From: an uncultured Clostridia bacterium
GTDB lineage: Bacteria; Bacillota; Clostridia; Oscillospirales; CAG-382
Reading direction: 5' to 3'
Assembly: GCA_947305675.1 (NCBI GenBank)
Contig: CAMZED010000074.1
Span: 1 to 6,988, forward strand
Length of the DNA: 6,988 nucleotides
Shown piece after piece: positions 1 to 5,758 of the stretch. A program made the translations under genes and the position numbers. The notes below the pieces were generated by a model. That model was not told the DNA's origin, did not search any database, and saw only the letters and a list, made by a program, of their open reading frames with translations. The stretch's first letter is position 1, and every line of letters starts with the position of its first letter.

Positions 1-743
1 TCCATCGCCACCGCCTCCGGCGCCATGGCCCGCAGGAGCAGCAGCGCCGCCTCCGCCTTGGGCGCATCGGTCCGCACATCCGTGCACCGTCCCACGTCAA
101 AGCCCGGAACGCCGCCCGCCCTGCGGTAGAGCATATAGTCCCAACCAAAAACATAGTTCAGCGGGATGGCGATCAACGAAAATATCCCGTGGGGAACAAG
201 TGCGTATAAAATATGCTTCGGTTTGACTTTCAAATAAAGCGTTGCCACGATCCATAGCGCGGTGAATACCATAACAAAATGATAAATCATCGAATACATC
301 GCGCCGAACGTCCAGAACGGGTACCATTTAAGTCCCTGTATAAACAGAACGTTTGCAAACCCGCCGACAAACCCAAAAGTCACCAACCACGCCAGAGAAT
401 ATTCCTGCAGTTTTCCTTTGCCGAACGCCGTGACGGGCAAAACGAATAAGAATATCGAACAGGTGTCAAGCGGAAGCAGACCGCCGAAATTGAACCCCTG
501 CCCGGTAGTTATATCCCAATAAGATTCCCACACAATTTTTGTGACGTCGAGGACTATCATAAAAATTGATAAAGCGCGAAGCGTGTATGTGACCCTTTTC
601 CGGTCGGCTTTTCTGAACAAAAAAACCAAAAGCGGGATCATCACAAGGCAGAAAACCATATAAACGTATCTCATACCGTTATCGAAATCCTGCCCGGCGT
701 ATCCGGCAATATTATACTTATAATCAAAGAAACCGTAATCCAT
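1..743 (-). CDS. YwaF/TMEM164-like integral membrane protein, partial (3' end outside window)
   Basis: The minus-strand frame opens at the ATG at 743-741 and stays open to the window edge (247 codons), so the C-terminus is missing. A GAGGG ribosome binding site (753-757 on the plus strand) lies 9 bases upstream. About six hydrophobic segments are visible, near residues 27-43, 55-71, 88-107, 116-135, 149-171 and 178-199. The pattern includes LPLDTC (90-95), a YH pair inside segment five (154-155), and NY (196-197) followed by WDYMLYR (201-207). This resembles the TIGR02206/YwaF/TMEM164 family of multi-pass membrane proteins of about 230-250 residues, whose bacterial function is not established. 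After about residue 208 the protein changes character: the family would be expected to continue with a further membrane segment, but here it becomes Ala/Arg-rich and soluble, and the DNA becomes about 75% GC. The true C-terminus may therefore be displaced by an assembly join or rearrangement. The membrane assignment is firm; the family name is moderately sure. Confidence 0.7.
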   Translation of the reverse strand, partial: MDYGFFDYKYNIAGYAGQDFDNGMRYVYMVFCLVMIPLLVFLFRKADRKRVTYTLRALSIFMIVLDVTKIVWESYWDITTGQGFNFGGLLPLDTCSIFLFVLPVTAFGKGKLQEYSLAWLVTFGFVGGFANVLFIQGLKWYPFWTFGAMYSMIYHFVMVFTALWIVATLYLKVKPKHILYALVPHGIFSLIAIPLNYVFGWDYMLYRRAGGVPGFDVGRCTDVRTDAPKAEAALLLLRAMAPEAVAM

Positions 744-859
744 AAAAATCAACCCTCGTCAAGACATATTAAAATCTTCCCACTTACGGCGCGATCCTTA
801 TCCGGTAAAAAATTGCGGTGGCATAATAATAGTGCAGCAGTCTGCGGCACACTCTGACT

Positions 860-887
860 ATTTTACCATATTTTCGCAATAAATCAA
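860..887 (-). promoter_or_regulatory. Promoter for the YwaF-like gene (extended -10)
   Basis: Read on the minus strand, TTGATT (887-882) is followed after 16 bases by TAAAAT (865-860). The bases just before the -10 box are TGG, an extended -10 element. Transcription would start near 852 and leave a leader of about 110 bases before the ATG at 743. Confidence 0.55.
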
Positions 888-949
888 TACCTATTTACAA
901 TTTTGTATAAAATCGTGAAAACACGGAACCCGAAAATGCTTATACGCTA

Positions 950-978
950 TTGAAAAAGCGCTGAAAATGGTGTATTAT
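950..978 (+). promoter_or_regulatory. Promoter for udk
   Basis: TTGAAA (950-955) and TATTAT (973-978) are separated by exactly 17 bases. This is a good sigma-A-type promoter about 45 bases ahead of the udk start codon. It points away from the YwaF-like promoter, so the 744-1024 gap is a simple divergent promoter region. I see nothing else in the gap. Confidence 0.6.
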
Positions 979-1024
979 AAGGAAGAGCCTGTCCTGAAAA
1001 CTTTTTTCGAAAGAGGGCGTAAAT

Positions 1025-1645
1025 ATGACTTATCCGATGATAATCGGCATCGCCGGGGGTACCGGCAGCGGAAAGACCACAATTACCAAAAAGATCTCGG
1101 AACGTTTCGGCGATAAGGTGACGGTTCTTTATCACGACGATTATTATAAAGAACAGCATTCTTTGAGCTATGAAGAACGCTGCAAGACCAATTACGATCA
1201 CCCCGATGCATTCGATACCGCGCTTTTCATTTCCGATCTGCTCGCACTGCGTTCCGGAAAACCGGTATCTTCACCGGTATATGATTTTACGATACACGAC
1301 CGTTCCGACAAAATAAAGACCGTTCCTCCCGCTCCGGTGATCATCGTCGAAGGGATACTGATCTTTGCCGACAAACGGCTTACCGACCTTATGGATATAA
1401 AGATATTTGTCGATACCGACGCCGACGTCCGTATCCTTCGCCGGCTCGCAAGGGACGTTAAAAACCGCGGCAGATCGATCGATTCGGTAATAGATCAATA
1501 TCTTACGACCGTTAAGCCTATGCACGAAAAATTTGTCGAGCCAAGCAGGAAAGCGGCTGACATAGTCATCCTCGAAGGCGGACGCAACACCGTCGCGCTC
1601 GACCTGATAATAAACAGGATCGATTCATTTCTCGTTGATCGGTGA
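1025..1645 (+). CDS. udk: Uridine kinase (uridine/cytidine kinase)
   Basis: This is a 206-residue P-loop kinase of the uridine kinase/phosphoribulokinase family. It phosphorylates uridine and cytidine to UMP and CMP using a nucleoside triphosphate (EC 2.7.1.48), in cytosolic pyrimidine salvage. Visible motifs in order: Walker A GGTGSGKT (11-18); HDDYYK (37-42), which carries the catalytic-region acidic residues; NYDHPDAFD (56-64); PVYDF (84-88), a nucleoside-binding signature; the Walker B-like strand VIIVEGILIF (105-114) with Glu109; the lid RRLARDVKNRGR (139-150); and HEKFVEPSRKAADIVI near the C-terminus. The length matches the family's usual 205-215 residues. The start is supported by a GAGGG site at 1013-1017, 7 bases upstream. 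Its own promoter precedes it. No clear terminator follows, so read-through into the iron transport genes 93 bases downstream is possible, though no functional link is obvious. Confidence 0.93.
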   Translation: MTYPMIIGIAGGTGSGKTTITKKISERFGDKVTVLYHDDYYKEQHSLSYEERCKTNYDHPDAFDTALFISDLLALRSGKPVSSPVYDFTIHDRSDKIKTVPPAPVIIVEGILIFADKRLTDLMDIKIFVDTDADVRILRRLARDVKNRGRSIDSVIDQYLTTVKPMHEKFVEPSRKAADIVILEGGRNTVALDLIINRIDSFLVDR

Positions 1646-1684
1646 TCATACAAAACGGTACAGTCCCGCATAATAATTACTTGC

Positions 1685-1727
1685 GGTGCCGTATATCCGA
1701 AGTAAGACTTTTGTGACTTACGGTACC
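1685..1727 (+). promoter_or_regulatory. Stem-loop/palindrome just ahead of the feoAB ribosome binding site
   Basis: GGTGCCGTA (1685-1693) can pair with TACGGTACC (1719-1727), giving nine pairs with one G-U, and ends one base before the GGAGG at 1729-1733. Nested in it is an imperfect 20-base palindrome, GTAAG at 1702-1706 against CTTAC at 1717-1721. The site could be an operator or a leader hairpin that affects translation. It does not match a classical Fur box. A weak -10-like CATAAT (1669-1674) lies upstream without a good -35. Confidence 0.3.
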
Positions 1728-1738
1728 CGGAGGAAGTC

Positions 1739-4072
1739 ATGACTTTAAAAGAACTGCAAATCGGCAAGAGCGCGATAATTATATCGGTCGGCGGCGAAGG
1801 AAGGCTTCGCCGGCACTTTCTGGATATGGGAGTGATCCCCGGCGTTGAAGTGACTCTTGTCAAATACGCGCCGATGGGCGACCCGATGGAACTGCTTATA
1901 CACGGCTATAAATTGACTTTGCGCCTTGACGACGCCGAAAAGATCGTCGTCGAGCCGACAGAAAAGCAGCCGGTCGGACCCGTCAAACCCGAAAAACCCA
2001 AAAAACGTGAACATCCCGGCTTGGGCGAGGGCGGAAGATTCCACCCGAAGGGAAGCGGCGACCCCCTGCCCGAAGGCACGAAGTTGACTTTTGCGCTTGT
2101 CGGCAATCAGAACAGCGGTAAAACCACCCTTTTTAACCAGCTCACGGGGTCCAACCAGCACGTCGGTAATTTTCCCGGCGTTACCGTCGACCGCAAGGAC
2201 GGAGTGATAAAAGGCCATCCCGACACGGTGATCACCGACTTGCCGGGGATCTATTCGATGTCCCCTTACAGCAGCGAGGAGATAGTCTCGCGCAGTTTTG
2301 TACTTGACGAAAAACCCAAAGCCATAATCAATATCGTCGACGCCAACAACATAGAACGCAACCTTTATCTTACAATGCAGCTATTGGAAATGGACGTCCC
2401 GATGGTGGTCGCACTGAATATGATGGACGAGATCAATTCGAACGGCGGCACTGTCGATATCAACGGAATGGAAGCTATGCTCGGAGTCCCGGTCGTACCG
2501 ATCTCCGCGGCGAAAAACCAGGGTATCGATGAACTTATCGAGCACCTTATCCACGTCGCATATTATCAGGAAAAACCGCTCAGGCAGGATTTCTGCGACG
2601 AGTCCGCCGACGGGGGAGCTGTTCACCGCTGTATCCACTCGATAAGCCACCTTATCGAAGATCACGCCCGCAACGCCGGGATCCCGGTCAGGTTTGCCGC
2701 GTCAAAAGTAATAGAGGGCGATCAGCTTATAATTTCGGCTTTGGACCTTGATGAAAACGAAAAAGAAACAGTCGAGCATATAGTTCTGCAAATGGAAAAA
2801 GAACGCGGCTTGGATCGCAGCGCGGCTATTGCCGATATGCGCTTTTCGTTTATTGCCGGAGTCTGTTCTCAGACCGTCACAAAACCGCGCGAGAGCAAAG
2901 AGAGCGTCCGCAGCGATAAGATCGACAGGATACTGACCGGGAAGTGGACCGCCATTCCGATGTTTATCCTAATAATGGGGCTGGTGTTCTTCCTTACGTT
3001 CAACGTCATCGGCGGGACCTTGCAGGAGCTGCTCGAAACCGGGATCGATTCGCTTACCGGACTTGCCGACAGCGCGCTGACGTCCGCGGGGGTGAACGAG
3101 GTCGTACACGGGCTTATAATCAACGGCGTGTTCGCCGGGGTCGGAAGCGTGCTCAGTTTTTTACCGATAATCGTAACGCTGTTCTTTTTCCTTTCGCTTT
3201 TGGAAGACAGCGGATATATCGCGCGCGTCGCCTTCTTTATGGATAAATTGCTGCGAAAGATCGGCCTTTCGGGCAGAAGCATCGTTCCGATGCTTATCGG
3301 GTTCGGATGCACCGTCCCCGCCGTTATGTCCACAAGGACTCTCCCCAGCGAGCGCGACCGGAAAATGACCATCCTGCTTACGCCTTTTATGAGCTGTACG
3401 GCAAAACTGCCGATCTATGCGTTTTTCGTCGACGCGTTTTTCCCGGATTATAAAGCGCTTATTATGATCGGGCTTTATCTGCTCGGCATAATCATCGGTA
3501 TCCTTGTCGCGTTTTTGTTCAAAGGGACGCTGTTCAAGGGCGAACCGGTCCCGTTCGTTATGGAATTGCCGAGTTACCGGCTCCCCGGCGCAAGGAACGT
3601 TTTTCAACTTTTGTGGGAAAAGGCAAAAGACTTCCTTACAAGGGCGTTCACGATCATCCTTGTCGCCACGGTAATAATCTGGCTGCTTCAGAGCTTTGAT
3701 CTGCATTTCAACCTTGTTTCCGACCAGGAAAACAGCATCCTCGCCACCGTCGCCGGATGGATCGCTCCGATAATGAAGCCGCTCGGATTGGGCGACTGGC
3801 GCGTCTGCACTTCGCTTATAAGCGGCTTTATGGCGAAAGAAAGCGTGGTTTCAACGCTCGAGATATTGTTCGGCCAAAATGTGGCGTCTGTTATGCCCGC
3901 GGCGTCCGCGGCGGCATTGCTCGTGTTTTCGCTGCTATATACCCCCTGCGTCGCGGCGATCGCTTCGATCCGGCGCGAACTCGGGCGCGGTTGGGCGGCC
4001 GGTGTCGTCTTGTGGCAATGCGTCGTCGCCTGGGTCTGCGCCGCGATAGTACACTTGATCTTTGTAATTTAA
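1739..4072 (+). CDS. feoB: Ferrous iron transporter, FeoA-FeoB fusion protein
   Basis: This 777-residue protein imports Fe2+ across the cytoplasmic membrane. Residues 1-75 are a FeoA domain, an SH3-like fold (TLKELQIGK at the start, then RRHFLDMGVIPG at 24-35). A Pro/Lys/Gly-rich linker (about 76-113) leads to the FeoB GTPase domain: G1 GNQNSGKT (122-129), G2 Thr149 in GVTVD, G3 DLPG (167-170), G4 NMMD (227-230), G5 SAAK (256-259). A helical spacer domain follows, to about residue 395. The membrane part starts at about 403 and carries the FeoB hallmarks GFGCTVPAVMSTRTL (521-535, Cys524), MSCTAKLP (551-558, Cys553), MAKES (698-702) and YTPCVA (734-739, Cys737). FeoA and FeoB are usually separate genes, but fused forms are known in some anaerobes. 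GGAGG at 1729-1733 sits 5 bases before the ATG. The coding frame is intact, with no sign of frameshift. The Cys-rich gene follows after 11 bases. Confidence 0.96.
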   Translation: MTLKELQIGKSAIIISVGGEGRLRRHFLDMGVIPGVEVTLVKYAPMGDPMELLIHGYKLTLRLDDAEKIVVEPTEKQPVGPVKPEKPKKREHPGLGEGGRFHPKGSGDPLPEGTKLTFALVGNQNSGKTTLFNQLTGSNQHVGNFPGVTVDRKDGVIKGHPDTVITDLPGIYSMSPYSSEEIVSRSFVLDEKPKAIINIVDANNIERNLYLTMQLLEMDVPMVVALNMMDEINSNGGTVDINGMEAMLGVPVVPISAAKNQGIDELIEHLIHVAYYQEKPLRQDFCDESADGGAVHRCIHSISHLIEDHARNAGIPVRFAASKVIEGDQLIISALDLDENEKETVEHIVLQMEKERGLDRSAAIADMRFSFIAGVCSQTVTKPRESKESVRSDKIDRILTGKWTAIPMFILIMGLVFFLTFNVIGGTLQELLETGIDSLTGLADSALTSAGVNEVVHGLIINGVFAGVGSVLSFLPIIVTLFFFLSLLEDSGYIARVAFFMDKLLRKIGLSGRSIVPMLIGFGCTVPAVMSTRTLPSERDRKMTILLTPFMSCTAKLPIYAFFVDAFFPDYKALIMIGLYLLGIIIGILVAFLFKGTLFKGEPVPFVMELPSYRLPGARNVFQLLWEKAKDFLTRAFTIILVATVIIWLLQSFDLHFNLVSDQENSILATVAGWIAPIMKPLGLGDWRVCTSLISGFMAKESVVSTLEILFGQNVASVMPAASAAALLVFSLLYTPCVAAIASIRRELGRGWAAGVVLWQCVVAWVCAAIVHLIFVI

Positions 4073-4080
4073 GGCGGTGA
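4073..4080 (+). promoter_or_regulatory. Ribosome binding site of the small Cys-rich gene
   Basis: GGCGGTGA directly follows the feoAB stop codon; with the stop's last A it matches AGGAGGTGA at eight of nine positions. It lies three bases before the ATG at 4084, so the short reading frame has a dedicated translation start. Confidence 0.7.
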
Positions 4081-4083
4081 ACA

Positions 4084-4248
4084 ATGATTTTTTGGGATTA
4101 CGTCCTTATCGGCGTCCTCGCAGCGGCTGTTATAATTGCGACGGCAAGAATAATTATCAACAAACGCAAGGGAAAGGGCTGCTGCTCCGACTGCGCTTCT
4201 TGCTGTTGCTGCGATAAGAATAAAAAAACCGGCAAAACTCATAAATAA
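4084..4248 (+). CDS. FeoB-associated Cys-rich membrane protein (54 residues)
   Basis: The frame is a short peptide with a single membrane segment (residues 6-25, VLIGVLAAAVIIATARIII) preceded by MIFWDY. A basic stretch NKRKGKG (26-32) follows, which by the positive-inside rule places the C-terminus in the cytoplasm. A dense cysteine cluster comes next: Cys33, 34, 37, 40, 41, 42 and 43, seven cysteines in eleven residues. The tail is Lys-rich (DKNKKTGKTHK). This layout and the position directly after FeoB match the Firmicutes family named 'FeoB-associated Cys-rich membrane protein'. Its role is unproven; the likely guess is handling Fe2+ on the inner side of the FeoB channel. The gene sits 11 bases after the feoAB stop with a good ribosome binding site, so it is almost surely co-transcribed and made together with the transporter. 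Confidence 0.88.
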   Translation: MIFWDYVLIGVLAAAVIIATARIIINKRKGKGCCSDCASCCCCDKNKKTGKTHK

Positions 4249-4260
4249 CGTTAACGTTAT
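4245..4260. repeat. Perfect 16-base palindrome over the stop codon of the Cys-rich gene
   Basis: ATAACGTTAACGTTAT reads the same on both strands and includes the TAA stop at 4246-4248. No T tract follows, so it is not a standard intrinsic terminator. It could be a protein-binding site or chance. Confidence 0.5.
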
Positions 4261-4266
4261 ACCTGC

Positions 4267-4393
4267 GTGCGGCTGTAAGTACGCTTGCTTTGCCGCGAAA
4301 AATAAAAGACAAAACCTCGCTCGCGCGGGGCTCTCAGAGTGCAGACAAAGCGGCTATTTACGCACCGATACGGCACGAATGACGTAAATTGCC
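4267..4393. other. Structured intergenic segment with two mutually exclusive hairpins
   Basis: Hairpin one pairs GTGCG, TAAGTA, GC and GCTTTG (4267-4271, 4276-4281, 4283-4284, 4287-4292) with CAAAGC, GC, TATTTA and CGCAC (4346-4351, 4353-4365), about 19 pairs with small bulges. A GC-rich CCTCG/CGGGG mini-stem (4315-4319 with 4326-4330) lies in the apical part. Hairpin two pairs GGCTATTTACG (4352-4362) with CGTAAATTGCC (4383-4393), 10 of 11. The two share 4352-4362 and cannot form together. Neither is followed by a T tract on the plus strand. It may be a processed 3' end of the feo transcript, a repeat element, or an uncharacterised RNA. The pairings were found by eye. Confidence 0.4.
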
Positions 4394-4401
4394 CGAACAA
4401 T

Positions 4402-4453
4402 AAAAAAACGCAAAGGGGTTATGCTGCTTTCACCAAAGCCGCGTAACCCCTTT
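4402..4453 (-). terminator. Intrinsic terminator of the threonine dehydratase gene
   Basis: AAAGGGGTTA (4412-4421) pairs with TAACCCCTTT (4444-4453), and the stem continues inward (4422-4430 with 4435-4443, one mismatch, one G-U) to a four-base loop at 4431-4434, about 19 stem positions in all. Read on the minus strand the stem is followed by GCG and seven T's (complement of 4402-4408), so it terminates the leftward gene that ends at 4489. On the plus strand no T tract follows, so it is at best a weak stop for the feo transcript. A separate 6-bp hairpin with a three-base loop lies at 4463-4477, between the dehydratase stop codon and this terminator. Confidence 0.88.
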
Positions 4454-4488
4454 AAAAACAGTGCTTTTCCGAAAAGCTCGACAGTCGT

Positions 4489-5457
4489 TCAGAAAGAAGA
4501 AACGTCTCTCCGGCTCAGTTTCCTTTCGATTATGCATTTCAGCGTGCTTATATCCACGTTCCCGCCTGAAACGATCGCGACTGTCCGCAGATCGGTATTG
4601 ATCCTGTCGTACATATACGCAGCTACGCTTGTAGCGCCCGCGCCTTCCGCTACCAGTTTTGACCGTTCCATCAGTGTGACCATCGCCGTTTCTATCTCGC
4701 TCTCGCGCACCGTCACAATGTCGTCCACATATTTTTGAACGATGTCAAAGGTCAGATCTCCGGGAGTCAGCACATGAATGCCGTCGGCGATGGTCGCCCT
4801 GTCTTTGAGCGTTTCGACCTCATCCAAGCCGAACGAGGCATACATAGAGGGTACGTTTATCGTTTGAACGCCGATGACCTTAACGTCGGGCTTCAAACTT
4901 TTTATGGCGATGGCGACGCCGCTTATCAGCCCGCCTCCTCCGATCGGCACGACTACCTGCTCCACGTCCGGCATCTGCGAAAGTATCTCCAACCCGATGG
5001 TTCCCTGACCTGCGATCACAAACGGATCGTTAAAAGGGTGGGCAAACGTGTAGCCCTTTTCATCCGCCAGCCTTTTAGCTTCTTTGGCGGAGTCATCGTA
5101 ATTGCCGGGCACCAGAACGACCTCCGCGCCGAATGCGCGCGTCCCCTCGATCTTCATGACCGGCGCGTAATCCGGCATACAGATCACCGCGCGCATCCCC
5201 AGACTCATCGCGGAAAAAGCAACGCCCTGCGCGTGGTTTCCGGCAGAACACGCGATAACGCCCTTCGAAGCTTCTTCGGCGGTAAGGCTGCTGAGTTTGT
5301 TAAAAGCTCCGCGTATCTTGAATGAACCCGTCTTTTGCAGATTTTCGGCTTTGATAAACAAATTGGGCGACCGCCTGTCAAAAGGTATTACGGGGGTCAT
5401 TCTTGCAACGCCGCGCAGTGTTTCCGCAGCGTTTCTTATCATTTCCAAACTATTCAT
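4489..5457 (-). CDS. tdcB: Threonine/serine dehydratase (threonine ammonia-lyase), short form without ACT domain
   Basis: This is a 322-residue fold-type II PLP enzyme that deaminates L-threonine to 2-oxobutanoate and ammonia (EC 4.3.1.19), often also acting on serine. Visible motifs: KTGSFKIRGA (42-51) with Lys47 as the PLP-binding lysine; SAGNHAQGVA (71-80), the substrate loop; the phosphate-binding GGGG (173-176) in PIGGGGLISG; and SGGNVD (297-302), whose serine contacts the pyridine nitrogen. The protein ends about 20 residues later, so it lacks the C-terminal ACT domains that confer isoleucine feedback in biosynthetic IlvA. The length matches catabolic TdcB-type enzymes, so a degradative role is more likely, although supply for isoleucine synthesis cannot be excluded. 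The start at 5457 is chosen because GGAGG (complement of 5463-5467) lies 5 bases upstream; an in-frame TTG at 5499 would add 14 residues but has no ribosome binding site. The gene appears monocistronic, with its own promoter and terminator. Confidence 0.92.
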   Translation of the reverse strand: MNSLEMIRNAAETLRGVARMTPVIPFDRRSPNLFIKAENLQKTGSFKIRGAFNKLSSLTAEEASKGVIACSAGNHAQGVAFSAMSLGMRAVICMPDYAPVMKIEGTRAFGAEVVLVPGNYDDSAKEAKRLADEKGYTFAHPFNDPFVIAGQGTIGLEILSQMPDVEQVVVPIGGGGLISGVAIAIKSLKPDVKVIGVQTINVPSMYASFGLDEVETLKDRATIADGIHVLTPGDLTFDIVQKYVDDIVTVRESEIETAMVTLMERSKLVAEGAGATSVAAYMYDRINTDLRTVAIVSGGNVDISTLKCIIERKLSRRDVSSF

Positions 5458-5462
5458 AAAAT

Positions 5463-5467
5463 CCTCC
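5463..5467 (-). promoter_or_regulatory. Ribosome binding site fixing the dehydratase start
   Basis: GGAGG on the minus strand stands 5 bases from the ATG at 5457-5455. It decides in favour of that ATG over the upstream in-frame TTG. Confidence 0.85.
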
Positions 5468-5548
5468 CGCGGTTGTTTATCCCGCTCTCGCTTTGCCAAG
5501 ATGTTCTTTCCGTTTTTGATCCGCGTCTTTTACAGTGATGATCGTGCT

Positions 5549-5577
5549 ATTATATCACGGTCGGGATGATTTTTCAA
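5549..5577 (-). promoter_or_regulatory. Strong promoter for threonine dehydratase
   Basis: On the minus strand TTGAAA (5577-5572) and a consensus TATAAT (5554-5549) are exactly 17 bases apart, and TGA before the -10 supplies an extended -10. The start site would be near 5542, giving a leader of about 85 bases. In that leader CGCGG (complement of 5521-5525) could pair with CCGCG (complement of 5468-5472) next to the ribosome binding site. No known riboswitch or T-box was recognised. Confidence 0.85.
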
Positions 5578-5668
5578 TATCAAACAGCGAGTGAACGTTC
5601 CCCGAATCCATTAAATCAGTCCGGATGGCGGTAAAAAGCAAATTCCGCATATTTCGACATCAATCGCC

Positions 5669-5697
5669 TTGAAGTTCGCATTTTTTTGTGATATCAT
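5669..5697 (+). promoter_or_regulatory. Promoter of the TipAS-hydrolase operon (extended -10)
   Basis: TTGAAG (5669-5674) and TATCAT (5692-5697) are 17 bases apart, and TGA (5689-5691) gives an extended -10. Start of transcription is expected near 5704. The 17-base spacer is ordinary, not the 19-20 bases typical of MerR-activated promoters. An imperfect palindrome GTGTTTATACAC (5705-5716, 10 of 12 positions symmetric) lies right at the start site and could be an operator. The rest of the gap between the two divergent promoters (5578-5668) shows no gene or MerR remnant that I can see. Confidence 0.65.
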
Positions 5698-5747
5698 AAA
5701 TTGAGTGTTTATACACACCCTACTCTCACCCATTATTAAAATCTCAC

Positions 5748-5751
5748 GAGG
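5748..5751 (+). promoter_or_regulatory. Ribosome binding site fixing the TipAS start
   Basis: GAGG within CGAGGT stands 7 bases before the ATG at 5759. No comparable site precedes the upstream GTG at 5705. Confidence 0.65.
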
Positions 5752-5758
5752 TTCCGCA

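Noticed and set aside
97..327. Minus-strand 76-codon frame in the left region
   Set aside because: It overlaps the YwaF-like gene in another frame; the latter has the start signals and clear membrane segments.
894..911. TTTACA followed by TATAAA as a promoter
   Set aside because: The boxes are only 6 bases apart; the TTGAAA/TATTAT pair downstream has the right spacing.
1646..1738. Classical Fur box ahead of feoAB
   Set aside because: No GATAATGATAATCATTATC-like sequence is present; only an unrelated palindrome is seen.
2869..3372. Long open frame on the minus strand inside feoAB
   Set aside because: It is antisense to the conserved FeoB membrane core, is Ser/Thr/Arg-rich with no recognisable motif, and has no ribosome binding site of note. 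Other minus-strand frames over udk and feoAB (for example 1495-1863, 1745-2218, 3161-3706) fail for the same reason.
4735..5325. 196-codon plus-strand frame opposite the threonine dehydratase gene
   Set aside because: It lies antisense to the catalytic core of a well-conserved enzyme, and its product is His/Arg-rich without family features.
5458..5499. Longer dehydratase start at an in-frame TTG
   Set aside because: No ribosome binding site precedes it, and the added residues encode the GGAGG site of the ATG at 5457.
5458..5542. Riboswitch or T-box in the dehydratase leader
   Set aside because: At about 85 bases the leader is too short for a full T-box, and no specifier or anti-terminator pattern was seen.
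5705..5758. Longer TipAS start at an in-frame GTG
   Set aside because: The GTG coincides with the predicted transcription start and has no ribosome binding site; the ATG at 5759 has GAGG 7 bases away.
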